Below, piece after piece: positions 39,601-52,125 of a stretch of 64,000 nt of DNA. Where the stretch lies: positions 57,962,463-58,026,462 of the forward strand of contig CM054154.1 of the NCBI GenBank assembly GCA_028751875.1, read 5' to 3'. The position numbers and the translations under genes are program-made. The notes under the pieces were generated by a model. That model searched no databases, had not been told where the DNA came from, and was given only the letters and a program-made list of their open reading frames with translations. Source of the stretch: Rapana venosa (taxonomy: Eukaryota > Mollusca > Gastropoda > Neogastropoda > Muricidae). Every line of letters starts with the position of its first letter. Within the stretch, counting starts at the first letter, position 1.

Positions 39601-40050
39601 AAAAATAAATAAGTAAAAAATTTATCGTTTCCCCCCTTTTTGCGAAATTAAAAAGCCCTGTATTTGGGTACATGATTTGATAGTTTGTGTCCCCAAGCCG
39701 GTGCCTAAGTTTTGGCAGCGAACAGTGCGGGGGAAGGGGTTAATGTTAGTCCCAGATAAAATTTCCCCTTGGTGGGGGGGATTCAAAGCTCGAATTGATT
39801 TTTATGCTGTGGAAAAAAAAAAGTAGAGGTTTTGTGAAATTTATTAAAAGTCAAACTCTGTGAATGTAAGGTTGTGTATTTTTAAAAATTTGCAGTTCTT
39901 TTGTATTTTAAAATGTGAAATTCGTGAATTTTTGGGGTAGCAAGTTTGATTGAATTTTTTTATAACTATTAAACCCCTGGAGTGTAAATTTAATATATTG
40001 TGTATTATGGATTTTTTTTAATTACACGTGTAGATCCTAGTTTTTGCTTT
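33600..40050 (+). repeat. Degraded duplicate of about 40100-47135
   Basis: Collinear with the clean sequence to its right, but riddled with small deletions and homopolymer changes. Matching anchors (degraded/clean): 34121/40610 (E2 C-terminus), 34275/40785 (T/G-rich 3' UTR), 34500/41060 (E3), 35870/42569 ('gcgcgcgcgtgtgtatgtg'), 36380/43130 (E3 tail), 36545/43310 (E1), 36965/43760 (satellite), 38220/45165 (E4), 38570/45530, 39720/46787 ('aacagtgcgggg'), 40040/47118 ('attacacgtgt'). The order is preserved throughout. The offset grows from about 6.5 to 7.1 kb, as expected from net base loss. Probably a false duplication from an unpolished contig end. Confidence 0.85.
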
Positions 40051-40059
40051 TTTTTTTTT

Positions 40060-41052
40060 ATCTTTTATTATTTTCCTAAAGACATATTTCAATACTTTTA
40101 TGTGTTGATTCCAGGTCAGTCTTACTTGCCCTGAGAAACTTCAGTTCAAAAGTGAGACAAGATTTCATAATTGAGATTAGTCATCTAATTCATTTTCTGA
40201 TGATACGAGGAAACTGGTGTTACCTTTGCTGGATACCCTCGCACTGTGGTATTTACTTTAATGGAAAAAGTTGACAGAAAAGCAAAATGTGGAGCTGAGC
40301 ATATCGATGGGTCTTGCAGCATAAGTGTTCCTCTACCCATCCATGGGGCTATAGAAATGTTACAAATGCATGTTGGAAACACTTTAAAAAGAAACTACAA
40401 AGTACCGGTTATTCCTGGATGATGATGTACCCCATGTATTATCTTTTGATAAGATCAAATATCGTAATTTAAACATGAATATAGAAATGTTGTATCTCTT
40501 ATATACAGGTTTTAAGCTCAATGCTTTTAGAACGAAATTTTTAAAAAAAGCAACATGTATCTGTGGTGAAATCTTACCAATGATCACATTCTTTTACGAT
40601 GCAGAGATCTGAAAAAATCTTCCCTGCCTTCCCAGTCCGTAGCTTGCAGCAAATTCTTAAAGACATTCCATTAATGAAAGAAATTGTATTGTCATTAAGC
40701 CATACCCTATTTTCAGACCCCTCTGAATAATGATAGCTTCAAGTTATAATGAATTGGAAAGCTGGTATTTTTGCTGTTTGATGTTTGGGGTTGGTTATTG
40801 TTGTTGTTTTTTTTGGTTGTTGTTGGTTTTTTCTTTGTTTTTTGTTTTTGTTTTTCCAGAATTCTTGTTTATGCTTTTTTCATAATAGTTGTTTATTACG
40901 ATTGATTAGTTATATGCATACCCCTCCCCCCTACACACACACACACAAGCACGTGCGCACGCACACACACGCACACGCGCACACATACACACACTTTCCT
41001 GTCTGATATCACTATTTTGTGGAAGGACGTTAAACTGAAGAACTACTACTAC
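40060..41052 (+). mobile_element. E2 RNase H region and 3' end
   Basis: Clean E2 sequence resumes at about 40075. It matches the reverse complement of 20930-20200: 'ccaggtcagtcttacttgccc', the WIPSHC equivalent ('ctggataccctcgcactgtgg' region near 40230) and the T/G-rich 3' UTR. The frame is broken by single-base changes. The 3' UTR has a CA-rich tract (40935-40995). The element ends 'acgttaaactgaagaac' plus (TAC)n, then the TSD at 41053. Confidence 0.85.
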
Positions 41053-42892
41053 TACTCCCTTTGAAAAGCATGATTTTTCGGATGAAATAAATGGCCTGAA
41101 GCAATCTCTACCCTTTGAGAATAGCGCCATTGTTGATGAAACAGTTATTTGTAAACACTTCAAGGCAATAAATATCAACAAATCTCCCAGACCAGATGGC
41201 ATATGCGGCAGAACCCTTAAGTTCTGTGCTACTGAGCTTGCTAGCATCTTTCAGCACCTGTTCCAAGCCTCGCTGGACACTAGCCAGTACCGGTTATTTG
41301 GAAGACTTCCAATGTAATACCTCTTCCAAAGAAACAAAATCCTTCTCGGCCTAACAATTTCAGACCTGTAGCCCTCACATTACTTGTGATGAAAACATTA
41401 GAAAAGATCATAAAATCTCTCATTCTTTCTGCTACAGAGAAAGACCTTGACCCACTACAGTTTGCCTACAGGACAGGACGAGGTGTCGAAGATGCCAAAC
41501 TGTTCATTTTAAACAAGTTGTACAACCATTTAGAAGCACCTGACTCTCATGCCAGAATATTGTTTACTGACTTAAGTTCAGCATTCAATAAAATGCAGCC
41601 GCATGTTCTTGTTCACAAAATACTTTCAAAATTTAATGTAGACTATCAACTTCTTCGTTGGCTGATGGAATTTTTAACTAACAGACCGTAACGGAATTTT
41701 GCCAATAAAATATCTTCATTGGTTAGATTTACCTGTACGGGTTTCCCACAGGGATGCGTTCTCTCGCCACTTCTGTACATTCTATAGACAGATGATTGCA
41801 GAAGCAGCTATGAAAATTCCTTTCTTGTAAAATTTGCCAATGACAGTGCTCTTTTGTCTCTCTTATCTGGATCTGTCCAAAACCATGGTCCAGCCCTCAC
41901 TGATTTCGTCAACTGGTGTGATGAGGCATATCTGGAGCTAAATGTTTCTAAAACTAAAGATCTTCGTATCGATTACAGAAGATCACACTTCTGAGCATGT
42001 TACCATCCATTGTCAAGAAGTTGAAAATGTTTCGAAGTATCTGGGAACTGTTTTTGATCACAAATTAAACTGGGATACTAACACTGACGCAATTGTCACA
42101 AAGGGACAACAACATATGTATTTTCTGAGGAAGCTTATCTAATTTTTTGTTGACAAAAAGATTCTTTCTTTGTTCTACAAGTCCTACATAGAGAGTGTTC
42201 TAAGTTTTGCTTCCATCTGTTGGTACAACTACCTTAGTGTTAAAAACAAGAATAGTCTTCGGAGAATTGTTAGAAACTGCTCAAAAATAATTGGAGAAGA
42301 ACAAAGAGATCTCAAGCTGTACTGCGATCAGCAGCTTGTGTGCAAAGCGACTGCCATCTTGGCTGATCCTTCCCATGCTATGTCCTCAGAATTTCAGTTA
42401 TTGCCTTCAGGACGCCGCTTTCGGTGCTCCAACAGTGAAACAAACAGAAAAAGAAATTCTTTGTTCCAGTAGTCATTCGAATTCTAAATTCAAAACAGCA
42501 CTGACCAAACAGTTTTACATTCTCTGATAATCCCCCCTCCCCTGATTGTCAAGTGCGTGTGTGTGTGTGTGCGCGCGCGCGCGTGTGTATGTGTGTGTGT
42601 GTGGTAATGAAAATAAGTACTCCTGCTTTTGGCTTTCAAGAATGATTTCTAAATTGTGTGGGTGTGTGTGTGTAAGTTTATGTCTTTACTACACAATGGT
42701 CATTATGGTGCGCTGGTCCATGTGTGTGTGTATGTGTGATAAAACTGTTCATATATTGGTGTGTGTGTATGGGTGTGAGCGTGTGTGTGAGTGCGTGCGT
42801 ACCTGCAAAAATAAAAAATATGTTTATATCTTTTCCAATGAATAGGTTTTACAACTTTGTATTCCTACATTGGTGTCTGTGTGTGTGTGTGT

Positions 42893-42965
<73 letters not shown>

Positions 42966-43178
42966 CGGTGCGTGTGTGTGTGTGTACGCGGTGCGTGTGT
43001 GTGCGCGCACCTGGGTTTGTGTATAATAATTTTTTTAAGCTATCTTGGAATGTTTATAACAATCTGACATGTATTTTCTTGTTCTTGTGAGATAATTATA
43101 GGTATCAATGTGCCTGTCAGTATTGTAATTGCCCTTCATGGGATGATTAAAGTGTTTTTGACTTGACTTGACTTGCCT
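41053..43178 (+). mobile_element. E3 (Rex1/CR1-like LINE) 3' half
   Basis: Continuation of the element at 28410-30390 in the same frame across the TSD (NAFTPFE joined to KHDFSDEINGLKQ). Contains the RT, a C-terminal domain (42170-42472), a GT-rich 3' UTR (42560-42605 and 42885-42965) and a 3' terminus 'cccttcatgggatgattaaag' with a (TTGAC)n tail at about 43155-43178. Confidence 0.85.
41160..42472 (+). pseudogene. E3 reverse transcriptase (broken)
   Basis: Frames in order: SPRPDGICGRTLKFC (about 41190), NNFRPVALTLLVMKTLEKI (41350-41410), DPLQFAYRTGRGVEDA, ILFTDLSSAFNKMQPH with the first catalytic Asp (41560-41610), stops near 41690 and 41790, GFPQGCVLSPLLYIL (41735-41785), then KFANDSALLSLL. 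The catalytic pair expected as ADD reads AND (41836-41844), so polymerase activity would be lost. The C-terminal domain at 42170-42472 carries FYKSYIESVLSFASICWY and the typical ending. Confidence 0.8.
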
Positions 43179-43304
43179 TGCTGTTCCCACGCCGCTCATT
43201 CCAATATCCCCGCCACAGCAATACCCAGATTCGTTATGTCTCATCCTCAGGGTCGGAAGTCCACAGGGAGCCCATCACTATCAGGCCGCTGTGGGTCCAC
43301 CATA
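43179..43304. repeat. Short repeat related to 59130-59215
   Basis: 'ttgctgttcccacgccgctc' and the following bases resemble 'tttgctgtttccacactgctc' at 59158-59180 and continue for about 60 bp. The rest has no clear assignment. Confidence 0.35.
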
Positions 43305-43757
43305 ATACGCCGTAATTGATAGTAGCACAACTGACAGGTCTAGATGATGAATTTTTGCATAGAGTAAGTTGTAAATAATGACCCCCTAGATATTTCACAG
43401 CAGTGGATAGAGGGACTGATGTATTGCTGAGTTCTTTTGAAGCTGTTGTAATGCAAGAGAGTTTGTGTTTGGTCCCTACGAGCATGGCTTCCGTTTTATC
43501 TGCATTAAGCTGTAATTTGTTCTGTGTCATCCAATTTTGAATATCTTTAAAGCAGTGGGCCATATTTGTCAGGAGAGAAGGCAGATTTTCAGGAGTAACG
43601 CTGCTTTGAATCTGAGAGTCATCTGTGTAAAAATGATGGTTGATTTGATGACGGTTATATATATGTGACAGTGGGGCAGTGTAAAGAGTGAAAAGAACAG
43701 AGCATAGAACTGATCCCTGTGGGACTCCGCATTCCAGTTTGGCAGGTATTGATTAAG
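43305..43757 (-). mobile_element. E1 LINE internal fragment
   Basis: Minus-oriented piece of E1 RT: 43563-43234 encodes LNADKTEAMLVGTKHKLSC and TAVKYLGGH, and further right are the antisense of HHFYTDDSQ (FYADD altered to FYTDD, about 43615-43640) and the QGS block (43715-43735). It ends at 43757 in 'ggcaggtattgatt', where other copies continue in E1 but here GAT satellite starts. Confidence 0.83.
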
Positions 43758-43957
43758 ATGATGATAATTATGTAGAAGTTGGTGACTGTTATGAATATGT
43801 AGATGTTGGTGATGAAGATGGTGATGATTATGCAAATGTTGGTGATGGTCATGAATATGTAGATGTTGGTGATGAAGATGGTGATGATTATGTAGATGTT
43901 GGTGATGGTGATGAATATGTAGATGGTGGTGATGGTGGTGAATATGTAAATGTTCCT
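43758..43957. repeat. GAT-rich satellite, block 6
   Basis: About 200 bp of 'gatgattatgtagatgttggtgat' type repeats. It begins at a break inside an E1 copy and ends at 'aaatgttccttgagag'. A degraded version lies at about 36965-37120. Confidence 0.9.
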
Positions 43958-44479
43958 TGAGAGTAAATATATAAACACGGTGCTTCTTTACACCACGTTA
44001 TCATAAAAAAAGAAAATAGAAGAAAAAAAGAAACACACACACTAAATAAACAGAAACCAAAACTACACCCCAAAACAACAGACAACACTAAGAAATACAC
44101 AATAAAACCCAAATATACAAAAATAGGCAATTAAAAATTATCAACAATTAGATACATTTAATTAAATATTCAAAATGAGCACCATAATGAAATGCTAATG
44201 ATAATAATAGTAGCATGATTAAACTCAAAAGACAGACATACAGAGAATATACAAATGCATACATACATACATACTGCACGATGAAAAATATGACAAAAAG
44301 AACAGAACACGCTCAACCAAAGTTATAAGCAAATGTATGACACACTTCCACACATTATGTTTACAATCAAAAATACAAATTATTTTCAATAATGGTGAAA
44401 CAATCGTTTCCAATGACTTACGCAGGAGTATAGAACCATATGTTGATACATCTTTCATTGCCTCTCGTCTTTCCTTCAA
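43958..44479. other. AT-rich sequence, possible E4 3' region
   Basis: A- and CA-rich sequence with (CATA)n at about 44255-44275. No ORF I trust. It may be the 3' UTR of the E4 element to its right on the minus strand. Confidence 0.35.
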
Positions 44480-45462
44480 GTTTTTAACTGCCCATCTGTC
44501 CCCACTTTCTCTACGTCTTTCAGGTCATCATTTCTTGTCAGCAATAGTAATATACGCAAGGCCAATGGCATAGTTCAGTCAGACCACCTGAAACAAATAT
44601 CTCTAAGAAAATGTTTCAAATAATGAAAAACTATCTTCTTGTTTTAAATGATCAGGGATTTCAGTCCATAGTTTACCTCTTGAATAAATTAAAGAAGACA
44701 CAAAGAGATCAGTTCTTGGACGTGGGGTAAACAGTATACTTTTACCTCGAGCATTATTTGCAATAAACTTGAAGGAAAGATAGGATGGAGCAAGACAAAT
44801 TGTTATCAATATTTAACCCAAGCAATTTATGAGAATCTACTTCTTCCATGTGCTTATCTTAAGCTTTAAGATCAGGTAACTTCAGTCTAATGTTTTGTCG
44901 CTTTTTACTTGTAACTAACATAAACTTGGACTTTTAAGAATGGAGAGCCATGCGATTAAGTTCAGACTGATGGATAAGTTTATCAATATATTTTTGCAAT
45001 CAAAACGAAGCAAACTTGCATCCTCACCTTTATTATGGATCGTGGTGTCATCAGCAAATAGTTCACATGAGGTGAAAACATTCCATGGAAGACCGTTTAC
45101 ATAAACTGAAAATAAAATGGGACCTAATACTGACCCCTGTGGAACTCCATAATCAATCAGCATAAAAGGGGAGGCGACACAATCTCGGTATACTGCTTTT
45201 CATTTATTACTTAGAAAGTGTTATATAAGTTCAACTGATTCAGAATATATGCCATAAATGTCTAGTATTTTTTTTAATAGAAGAGCATGATCAATAGTGT
45301 CAAATGCCTTAGTAAAATATACAAAAATGGCTCCTGAAAGCATATTGCTATTGATATTACCATGCCATTGTTCTATGAGATTCGTGAGTAGAGTATGACA
45401 GGAGTGGTTCTTCCTGAATCCACTCTGGTTTTCGTGGAACAAATCATATGTTGCTTTTAAGG
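44480..45462 (-). mobile_element. E4 (Jockey/CR1-like LINE) RT fragment
   Basis: From the right: YDLFHENQSGFRKNHS (about 45440-45395), GAIFVYFTKAFDTIDHALL with the first catalytic Asp region (FTKAFD, about 45300-45340), GVPQGSVLGPILFSVYVNGLP (45163-45100), LFADDTTIHNK with both catalytic Asp residues (45035-45075), and a C-terminal GKLWTEIPDHLKQEDSFSLF (about 44610-44700). The frame breaks at least twice. It is cut on its 5' side by a (GA)n tract. Family inferred from the SGF-HSC and VPQGS-LGP blocks. Confidence 0.8.
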
Positions 45463-45632
45463 GAGCGAGCGAGAAAGAGAGAGAAAGAGAGACAGAGACA
45501 GAGAGAGTCACAGAGAGAGAGAGATATTTTATTCTTATGCCCCCTCTTTCTCCGTCCCTCCCCTCTCCCCCTCTATCACACCCACACACGCACATACACG
45601 CACGCACGCATGCATGCAGGCACACACACAAA
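45463..45632. repeat. (GA)n and CA/GCAC-rich microsatellites
   Basis: Impure GA tract at 45463-45525, a C/T-rich stretch, then CACA/GCAC repeats at 45578-45632. They interrupt a frame that would otherwise run into E4. Confidence 0.9.
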
Positions 45633-46895
45633 GAGTAACAATACCTTTCAGCGTTCCTTTCTGCACGCTCAAATGCTTTGGCTGACTGCGGACATTCGTT
45701 TTAGGATCTGCAACACACACAGAATTCAAGATTTGATTGGCCTTTAACCCCTCATGAGTCATGGAGGATTTCAGCAAACAAAATCAACTGCAACATAATT
45801 ATATAATTTGCATTATCAAAAACGTTTATAATGCTGCATGTGACAGAAATAAAAATGTAGTCAACCTTTTCATCAATGTCATGCACCCTTACTCTTGACT
45901 ATAAATGTGCTCAGTTTTAATAACGCGTCTTTTTGTCAGAAGAGAGCACATTACAAAATGTGTACATGGATCATGGATACAAATGTTCATGAGGTAGAAT
46001 GTTACAAGTTAGTTTAGCTGATTTTTACACTTGTAGAGTATCACCAAAGCTTTGGGTTTACTTTTAGTTGTGGAGTGTTGCCAAAAATAGGAAGTAAGGT
46101 TCTTTGTTTGCTTTGAAGGAAAGTTCTAGTCTAGACCCTAGTCAGAGAAGACAGTTGGTGACAGAACAAGGCAGGTAGAAGGTTGTGTTATGTAGTTCTC
46201 CCTGGGATGATTGGGAGATTGACTCTGAACTATTTGCTGCTGGGTTAGTAGGTTAGTGAATAATAGATTTACTGCTTTTGATTGGAACTGATGTTCTAAA
46301 AGTTATAATGGAAGCTGCAATTTTATTTCTGCTGTAGGTGGAGCTGACTAGTCTTCACCAGGTTGAGTGTGAAAAATGCATGTTCCTTTGTGTATTTTGA
46401 CTGTACTCTGACATGACTGGACTAAAGCAAATCACTAAATTAACTCTTACCAGTTTTGAAGTTGTGAAACTAGCTGATTCATTCATATCAAAGGAGGTAG
46501 ATGAGTGAACAGTTGTGATGATAGATAGATTTACCTAATTATTTCATTTTTTAATCTAAAATGTAGGTCAGCATGTGTATAACCTTTTCTGTTACTGATT
46601 GAAAGAAAACTAGTTAAAGAAGAAAGGAACTAAAGTAAAAGCTAGGAATATTTGTAACAATAATAAATGAAGAATAAAAATGTTATCAGTCTTGTTGCGA
46701 CTTAACAGACATGTATTGGATACACTGAATATTGATAGTTTGTGTCCTAAGCCAGGTGCTCAATAATGTGTTGTGCAGCGAACAGTGCGGGGAGCAAGGG
46801 GTCCTAATGTTAGTGACCCAGATAACTTCCACCTTGGCCTGGAGCATGGGATTCCAATGCTCAGAATATGTTATGTTATGCTGCTGGAAAATCAA
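45633..46895. other. No supported gene
   Basis: About 1.26 kb of AT-rich sequence without convincing ORF, TIR or match to a coding family. A degraded version is present at about 38650-39800, which is the only repeat relation I can see. Confidence 0.6.
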
Positions 46896-47149
46896 GTAGC
46901 AGGTTTGATGTGAAATGTTATTAACAGTCAAACTCAGTGTGAATGTAACGTGATTGTGTATGTTGAATATTTGACAGTTTCTTTCTGATATTTATACATG
47001 TGAAATCTCAGTGAAGTTTCTGGAGTAGCAAGTTTGATGTGAATTGTTATTAACTATTAACTCCCAGTGAGAGTGTAAATGTAATATGATTGTGTATTTA
47101 ATGGATTTTTCTGATAATTACACGTGTGAGATCTCAGTGAAGTTTCTGG
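46896..47149. repeat. Tandem duplication, unit about 129 bp
   Basis: Two diverged copies: 46896-47021 starts 'gtagcaggtttgatgtgaaa' and 47026-47149 starts 'gtagcaagtttgatgtgaat'. Both end in 'atctcagtgaagtttctgga'. Non-coding. Confidence 0.88.
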
Positions 47150-47660
47150 ATAGTTTGTGAGCACATGTGTGTGGCTGTGAGATTGCAACATTTGAGAGCG
47201 AGCATGCTGTTTTATTCTGTCTTTGGAGTCAGTATAAATTTATGAATGAATGTGTGCATCCATGTATACACAAAGTGTGTTTGATTTGTAATGTGGACAA
47301 GAAAGTTGTATATCTGGGATAAGCAATAAATATCAGATAATAACATAGAACATTCTTCCAAAGCTCATATAACTTTAGACATTTCATTATAAAGTGAAAC
47401 TTATCTCCTATAAGTTATTTACAAAAATGATTTTGGTGTTGAATGCCGTTCACTTGCCCTTTTTCAAATGGCAATGAATGATTAACACACATGAATCTAG
47501 ATATTGAAATCATAATTGTTTTATGGCAACTTACTAATGCCTTTTCCCTGTTAAAACATTTTTTTGTACTTGCCATATAATATGCATTATTTTATTACTT
47601 ATTTGCAGCTCTTCTGACCACGACTTTACAAAAAATATCCTTTAAAGCTTTTATGCTCAA

Positions 47661-47708
<48 letters not shown>

Positions 47709-47921
47709 ACATGCACGCTGCACGCGGAAAATGCTAGTCAATAAGTCAAAAGAGATAAATTCATCCATCCATGTATGTATAAACCATAAGGGGTGGAATT
47801 ATATCAAGTTACCCGGCCAGAACACATGCACACAAACACATGCACACACCCTAAGGCTACAGTGAAGAAGAAATACTTCAAAAGGGATATAACTCATATA
47901 CGGAAGCTATATCAAATTGAT

Positions 47922-47922
<1 letters not shown>
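47150..47922. other. AT-rich spacer with (CA)n
   Basis: No gene recognised. Contains a (CA)n tract at 47664-47706 and a short CA-rich stretch at 47823-47850. Leads into the (AAT)n tail of the next E1 copy. Confidence 0.6.
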
Positions 47923-47968
<46 letters not shown>

Positions 47969-48005
47969 GAAAGAAAAAAGAAAATAAATAATAATAATAA
48001 TAATA
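47923..48005. repeat. (AAT)n tail of E1
   Basis: Two AAT runs separated by 'aagaaagaaaaaagaaaa', immediately before the E1 terminal core on the minus strand. Confidence 0.95.
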
Positions 48006-48133
48006 AATGGAATTTATATAGCGCTATATCTTGCAAAAAGACAAATCAAAGCCTTGCATCCATTCCACGCCTACACATGCAACCAACAATGATTAATAGT
48101 TTATCAAGTTCAAATACACACAAACGCACGCGC

Positions 48134-48200
<67 letters not shown>

Positions 48201-50985
48201 GGCCATACGCTTCAGCAGGGCGATGGGAACTATGAGATGAAACTGTAGGGGGAGGTCTTAGGTTTGAAACAGGTATGTCTTGAGGCCGAATTTAAAAGTG
48301 TTGTAAGTAGGCTTTTCGCAAAGGGAGAAAGGGAGGTCATTCCAGATTGATGGACCAGAAACAGAGAAAGAGCGACGGCCAACGGTGGACTGGTTGAATC
48401 TAGGTATTTGTAAGCACAGGGTATCTGCAGCAGAGCGGAGGGAACGAGAAGGAGTGTACAGGTGAAGACATTCACAGAGGTAGGAAGGTGCTGTTTTATG
48501 GAGACATTTGTAACAGAGGGTACATATCTTGTACTTTACTCTCTGTGGCACAGGCAACCAGTGGAGAGATCGCAAGAGAGGAGTAGTATGCTCAGATTCT
48601 TTTTTTTTTTTAGAACAAGTCGAGCAGCAGAGTTTTGAATGCGTTGAAGGGTGTAGATAGATGATGCTGGCAGACCAGCCAAAAAAAGAATTCCAATAGT
48701 CCAGACGTGAAAGAATAAGAGATGTGACAAGTTTGGATGTTGCATCAGTGGACAGGTACTTTCGAATTGTACTAATACTCCGTAATTGATAGTAGCATAA
48801 CTGACAGGTCTGGGTGATAAATTTTTGGATAGAAAGCGTGTTGATGATAACAACACCAAGATACTTGACTGTGGTAGATAGAGGAACTATTATATTGCCA
48901 AATTCCATTGAAGCTGTTGCCATGGAAGAGAGTTTGTGTTTGGTCCCTACAATCATGGCTTCCGTTTTATCTGCGTTTAGCTGTAATTTGTTTTGTATCA
49001 TCCAGTTTTGAATATCTTGGAGACAGTGTGACATATATGTCAAGAGAGAAGGCAGATTTTCAGGAGTATCACTGCTTTGAATCTGAGAGTCATCAGCGTA
49101 GAAATAATGGTTGATCTCGTGACGGTTTATTATACGTGACAGTGGAGCAGTGTAGAGAGTAAAGAGAACAGGGCCCAGAACGGATCCCTGCGGGACTCCG
49201 CATTCCAGTTTGGCAGGTATTGATTGAATCTTGCTTATTGAACTGTCTGGAATCGGTCTGTGAGGTATGAGCGAAACCAGGTGATGGCTGCCCCTTTAAT
49301 ACCGAACGTTTTTGGAGACGGGCGAGAAGGATAGAGTGATCTATAGTGTCAAATGCTGCAGATAAGTGGAGAAGAGTGAGAAGAGAGATTTTCCCTGAGT
49401 CAGAAGCATGTTCAACGTGTGGACTAGGGTGGTTTCAGTGCTGTGTTTGACGCGATAGGCAGACTGAAATGCAGGAAGGAGACTATTTGAATGAAGATGG
49501 CTGTTGAGTTGTTTCAGAACGACTTTTTTAAGGACCTTGGAGATGAAAGGTAGATTAGAAACAGGCCTGTAATTCTTCAGAATGTTAGGGTTAAGGTCAT
49601 GCTTTTTGAGTAGAGGTGTAATAATTGCAGTTTTAAGAGCTGATGGAAAAATTCCTGAAAGAAGAGATGAGTTTACTATTTTTGTGATAGTTGGTATCAG
49701 CTGCGGTAGGCACTGTGTGAAAAGAGAAGCAGGTACAGGATCTAGATCGCATGATTTTATGGTCATTTCATTAAAAAAAATTCCGGATTTCTTTGTCACT
49801 TGTTGGCTGAAAGGAAAGGAGAGGAGTGCCAGTGAATTGGGAATCAGGAGGTACAGGTTGAAAAGGAGCCTGATCCAGTCTGAAGCGAATGTTACGGACT
49901 TTTTCATAAAAGAACGAGGAAAATATATCAGGAAGTTCAGAGTGACTATGGATAGTAGGCAGAGGGCTTGTCTTTGCAGATCCAAGAAGAGTTGAGGTGA
50001 GGGAAAAAAGATATTTCATGGACGTGGCATCAAGAACTTGAGCAGAGTAGTAGTTTGTCTTTGCTGAGTGGATTAAGGTTTTGACTTTGTTGGTTTGTTT
50101 TCGAAAGAGTTGTTTGTTTATTTCAGTTTTAGTTTTTCGCCATTACCGTTCTAGTTGTCGGCGTTTACGCTATGCCACCAAGATATCATGGGTGTATCAT
50201 GAGGCAAAGGGCCTATCGGGAAGAAAATGGTCAGTGGGAGGTGCGTGCTCATCAAGCAGTTGGCTGAGAACAGTGTTATAGTGTTTTGAGGGGTCAGTGT
50301 GGTCAGGGATTTGTGATAGGCGTTCAGCAGCTTTTGAAGAGAACGTATTAATATCTATGGCCTTGAGGTTACAATGGGTGATACACTTCTTTTTTCTGAT
50401 AGGTTTTGCGATATTAAGGATGAAAAGAATTACGGAATGATCAGAAAGCAGTTGGTCAGTGACGGAGACAGAGGTGACAAGATCTTGTAAAACATCGATG
50501 ATGAGCCAATCTAAGATATGACCTGATCTATGTGTTGCTTTGTTTACTAGCTGGGACAGAGAGTGATTTGATGAAGAAAGAGAAAGACGTTTGACATCAG
50601 AAGAGGAATGGTTGTCAAAGTGGAAGTTAAAGTCATAAGAATGATAAGCTTCTTGGGAGAGAAGCTGTAGTGATCGAGGAGAGATTGAAATTCTTGATGG
50701 AAAACTGAAGATGTCAGGTTGTTCTTACGGCTAGGAGGTGGGCGGTAAAGGCAGCAGAAAGCAATAGAATGGCCGGGTAAGGTGAGGTTGAGTTCACAGA
50801 CTTCAAAGGATTCAGGTGAGAAAGGTAGGGAGTGGAAGAAAAAAAGAGCTGAATGCAGTGTGTCTTTGTAGATGATGGCAATGCCACCTCCACGGGAAGG
50901 TTGAGGGAAAGAAACAGTTTTGTAGCCAGGTGGAGTCAGCTCTTTTATTTTTGATTCATGACCTTGCGGCTTAAGCCAGGTTTAG
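48006..50985 (-). mobile_element. E1 LINE, long minus copy (5'-truncated)
   Basis: From the left: terminal core 'atatagcgctatatcttgc', 3' UTR with a GCAC/CA tract (48117-48201), C-terminal domain (48258-49043: GRRSFSVSGPSIWNDLPFS, QLNADKTEAMIVGTKHK), antisense FYADD (about 49085-49105), QGS block (49185-49200), RT fingers (49341-49985: NYRPVSNLPFISKVL, HSTETTLVHTL), linker and EN (50150-50960: HILDWLI equivalent near 50515, LGDFNF equivalent near 50630). It breaks near 50985, just after the antisense of the EN segment that reads TWLKP in the copy at 22480. Frameshifts and stops are present. Confidence 0.88.
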
Positions 50986-51345
50986 ATAGTTTATATAATT
51001 TTATGAGAGAAAACAGACTTTCCCTCTCAGCTGAAAAAAACAAATATGATGGTACAAGAGATCCCTTCTCAACACCATCAGAGAAAGACAGCTCAAATAT
51101 TTCGGCCATATAATCAGGGCTGACGGACTAGAGAAACTGTTATGGAGTGGCAAAATCTGTGGAAACAAGAGCAGAGGAAGACAACGAACAAAATTCACAG
51201 ACAGCTTAAACAAATTCGCAACGAATAAAGAGGGCACCAACAATGAGCTCATGAGAGGGACCGAGAACAGGGAAGAATGGAGAGCCATGATCGTGAATGT
51301 CTGCAGGACCATACCGGACACTTGAGAAGAAGAAGAATGATGCTT
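50986..51345 (+). mobile_element. RTE LINE 3' terminal fragment
   Basis: Plus-strand C-terminus of an RTE ORF2: after a Lys-rich start come RERQLKYFGHIIRADGLE, WSGKICGNKSRGRQRTKF and EEWRAMIVNVCRTIP followed by a TGA stop near 51323, then a (GAA)n tail. This is the end of the same protein type found at 58480-58693, but a diverged subfamily. Confidence 0.75.
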
Positions 51346-51821
51346 TTTGGTAAAGGAACAATTTCTGATAATTTGCCAGTATTCAGAATAGGTGGTGCTC
51401 AGATCTAGTATACAAATCTGGTTAAATTCTTGGGAGTTTTCTGGCACCAACACTAAACTGGAAATTTCATATAGAACATGTTCTTAATAAAATCGCGTAA
51501 AAGCCTTACCATTTTGAAAGTCGTCAGCAAACAGCCTTGTGTTAAAAATATTTTTATTCTCAAACATTTGGCTGTATCACTTGTGAGAAATAAACTGTCT
51601 TATGGACAAGAAACATGTTTCAGTGCTCCAAAGTTCATGCTCGCAAGGCATTAAAATTGGCTTTAGGGGTTCCTCTTCATACTTCTAACATTGGTACTGA
51701 TAAAGAAATTTGTTGTATTACCACTGGATGGATTTAGGAAAATGTCATTCATCAAATATATCTTGAAAAAGTCAACCTGTCACAAACTTTAAAAAAGCAG
51801 AAATGGACACACAATCCAGTA

Positions 51822-51854
51822 TACATAATAATAATAACAATAATAACAATAACA

Positions 51855-51886
<32 letters not shown>

Positions 51887-52125
51887 GTATGGAACTTATA
51901 TAGCGCTGAATCTTGTAAAGCAACAAATCAAAGCGCTCAGATGACATTTTTTTTTAAATATCGAGGACAATGGAACAAGCACCCACGTGCCCTTCCACAT
52001 CCAGTCCCCGTGTGCATGCGGTGTTGTAAATTTTGTCATCTGTTCCCACCGGCACACGATGGCCTACTCTTTCGAAAAGCGGAACAGGATTTAACGTGTG
52101 CGCAAGATGTTCTGCATGCGTTTGG
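51822..52125 (-). mobile_element. E1-like 3' end fragment or SINE
   Basis: (AAT)n/(AAC)n at 51822-51888, then 'ggaacttatatagcgctgaa' and 'caaatcaaagcgc', which is the E1 terminal core, followed by about 200 bp not seen in other E1 copies. It could be a short element that borrows the E1 3' end (SINE-like) or a diverged E1 subfamily. The right boundary is estimated from where E2 resumes, and I found no clear TSD. Confidence 0.5.

Noticed and set aside
34241..40050. Independent genes or elements in this interval
   Set aside because: Everything legible here is collinear with 40.6-47.1 kb, so counting it separately would double-count features.
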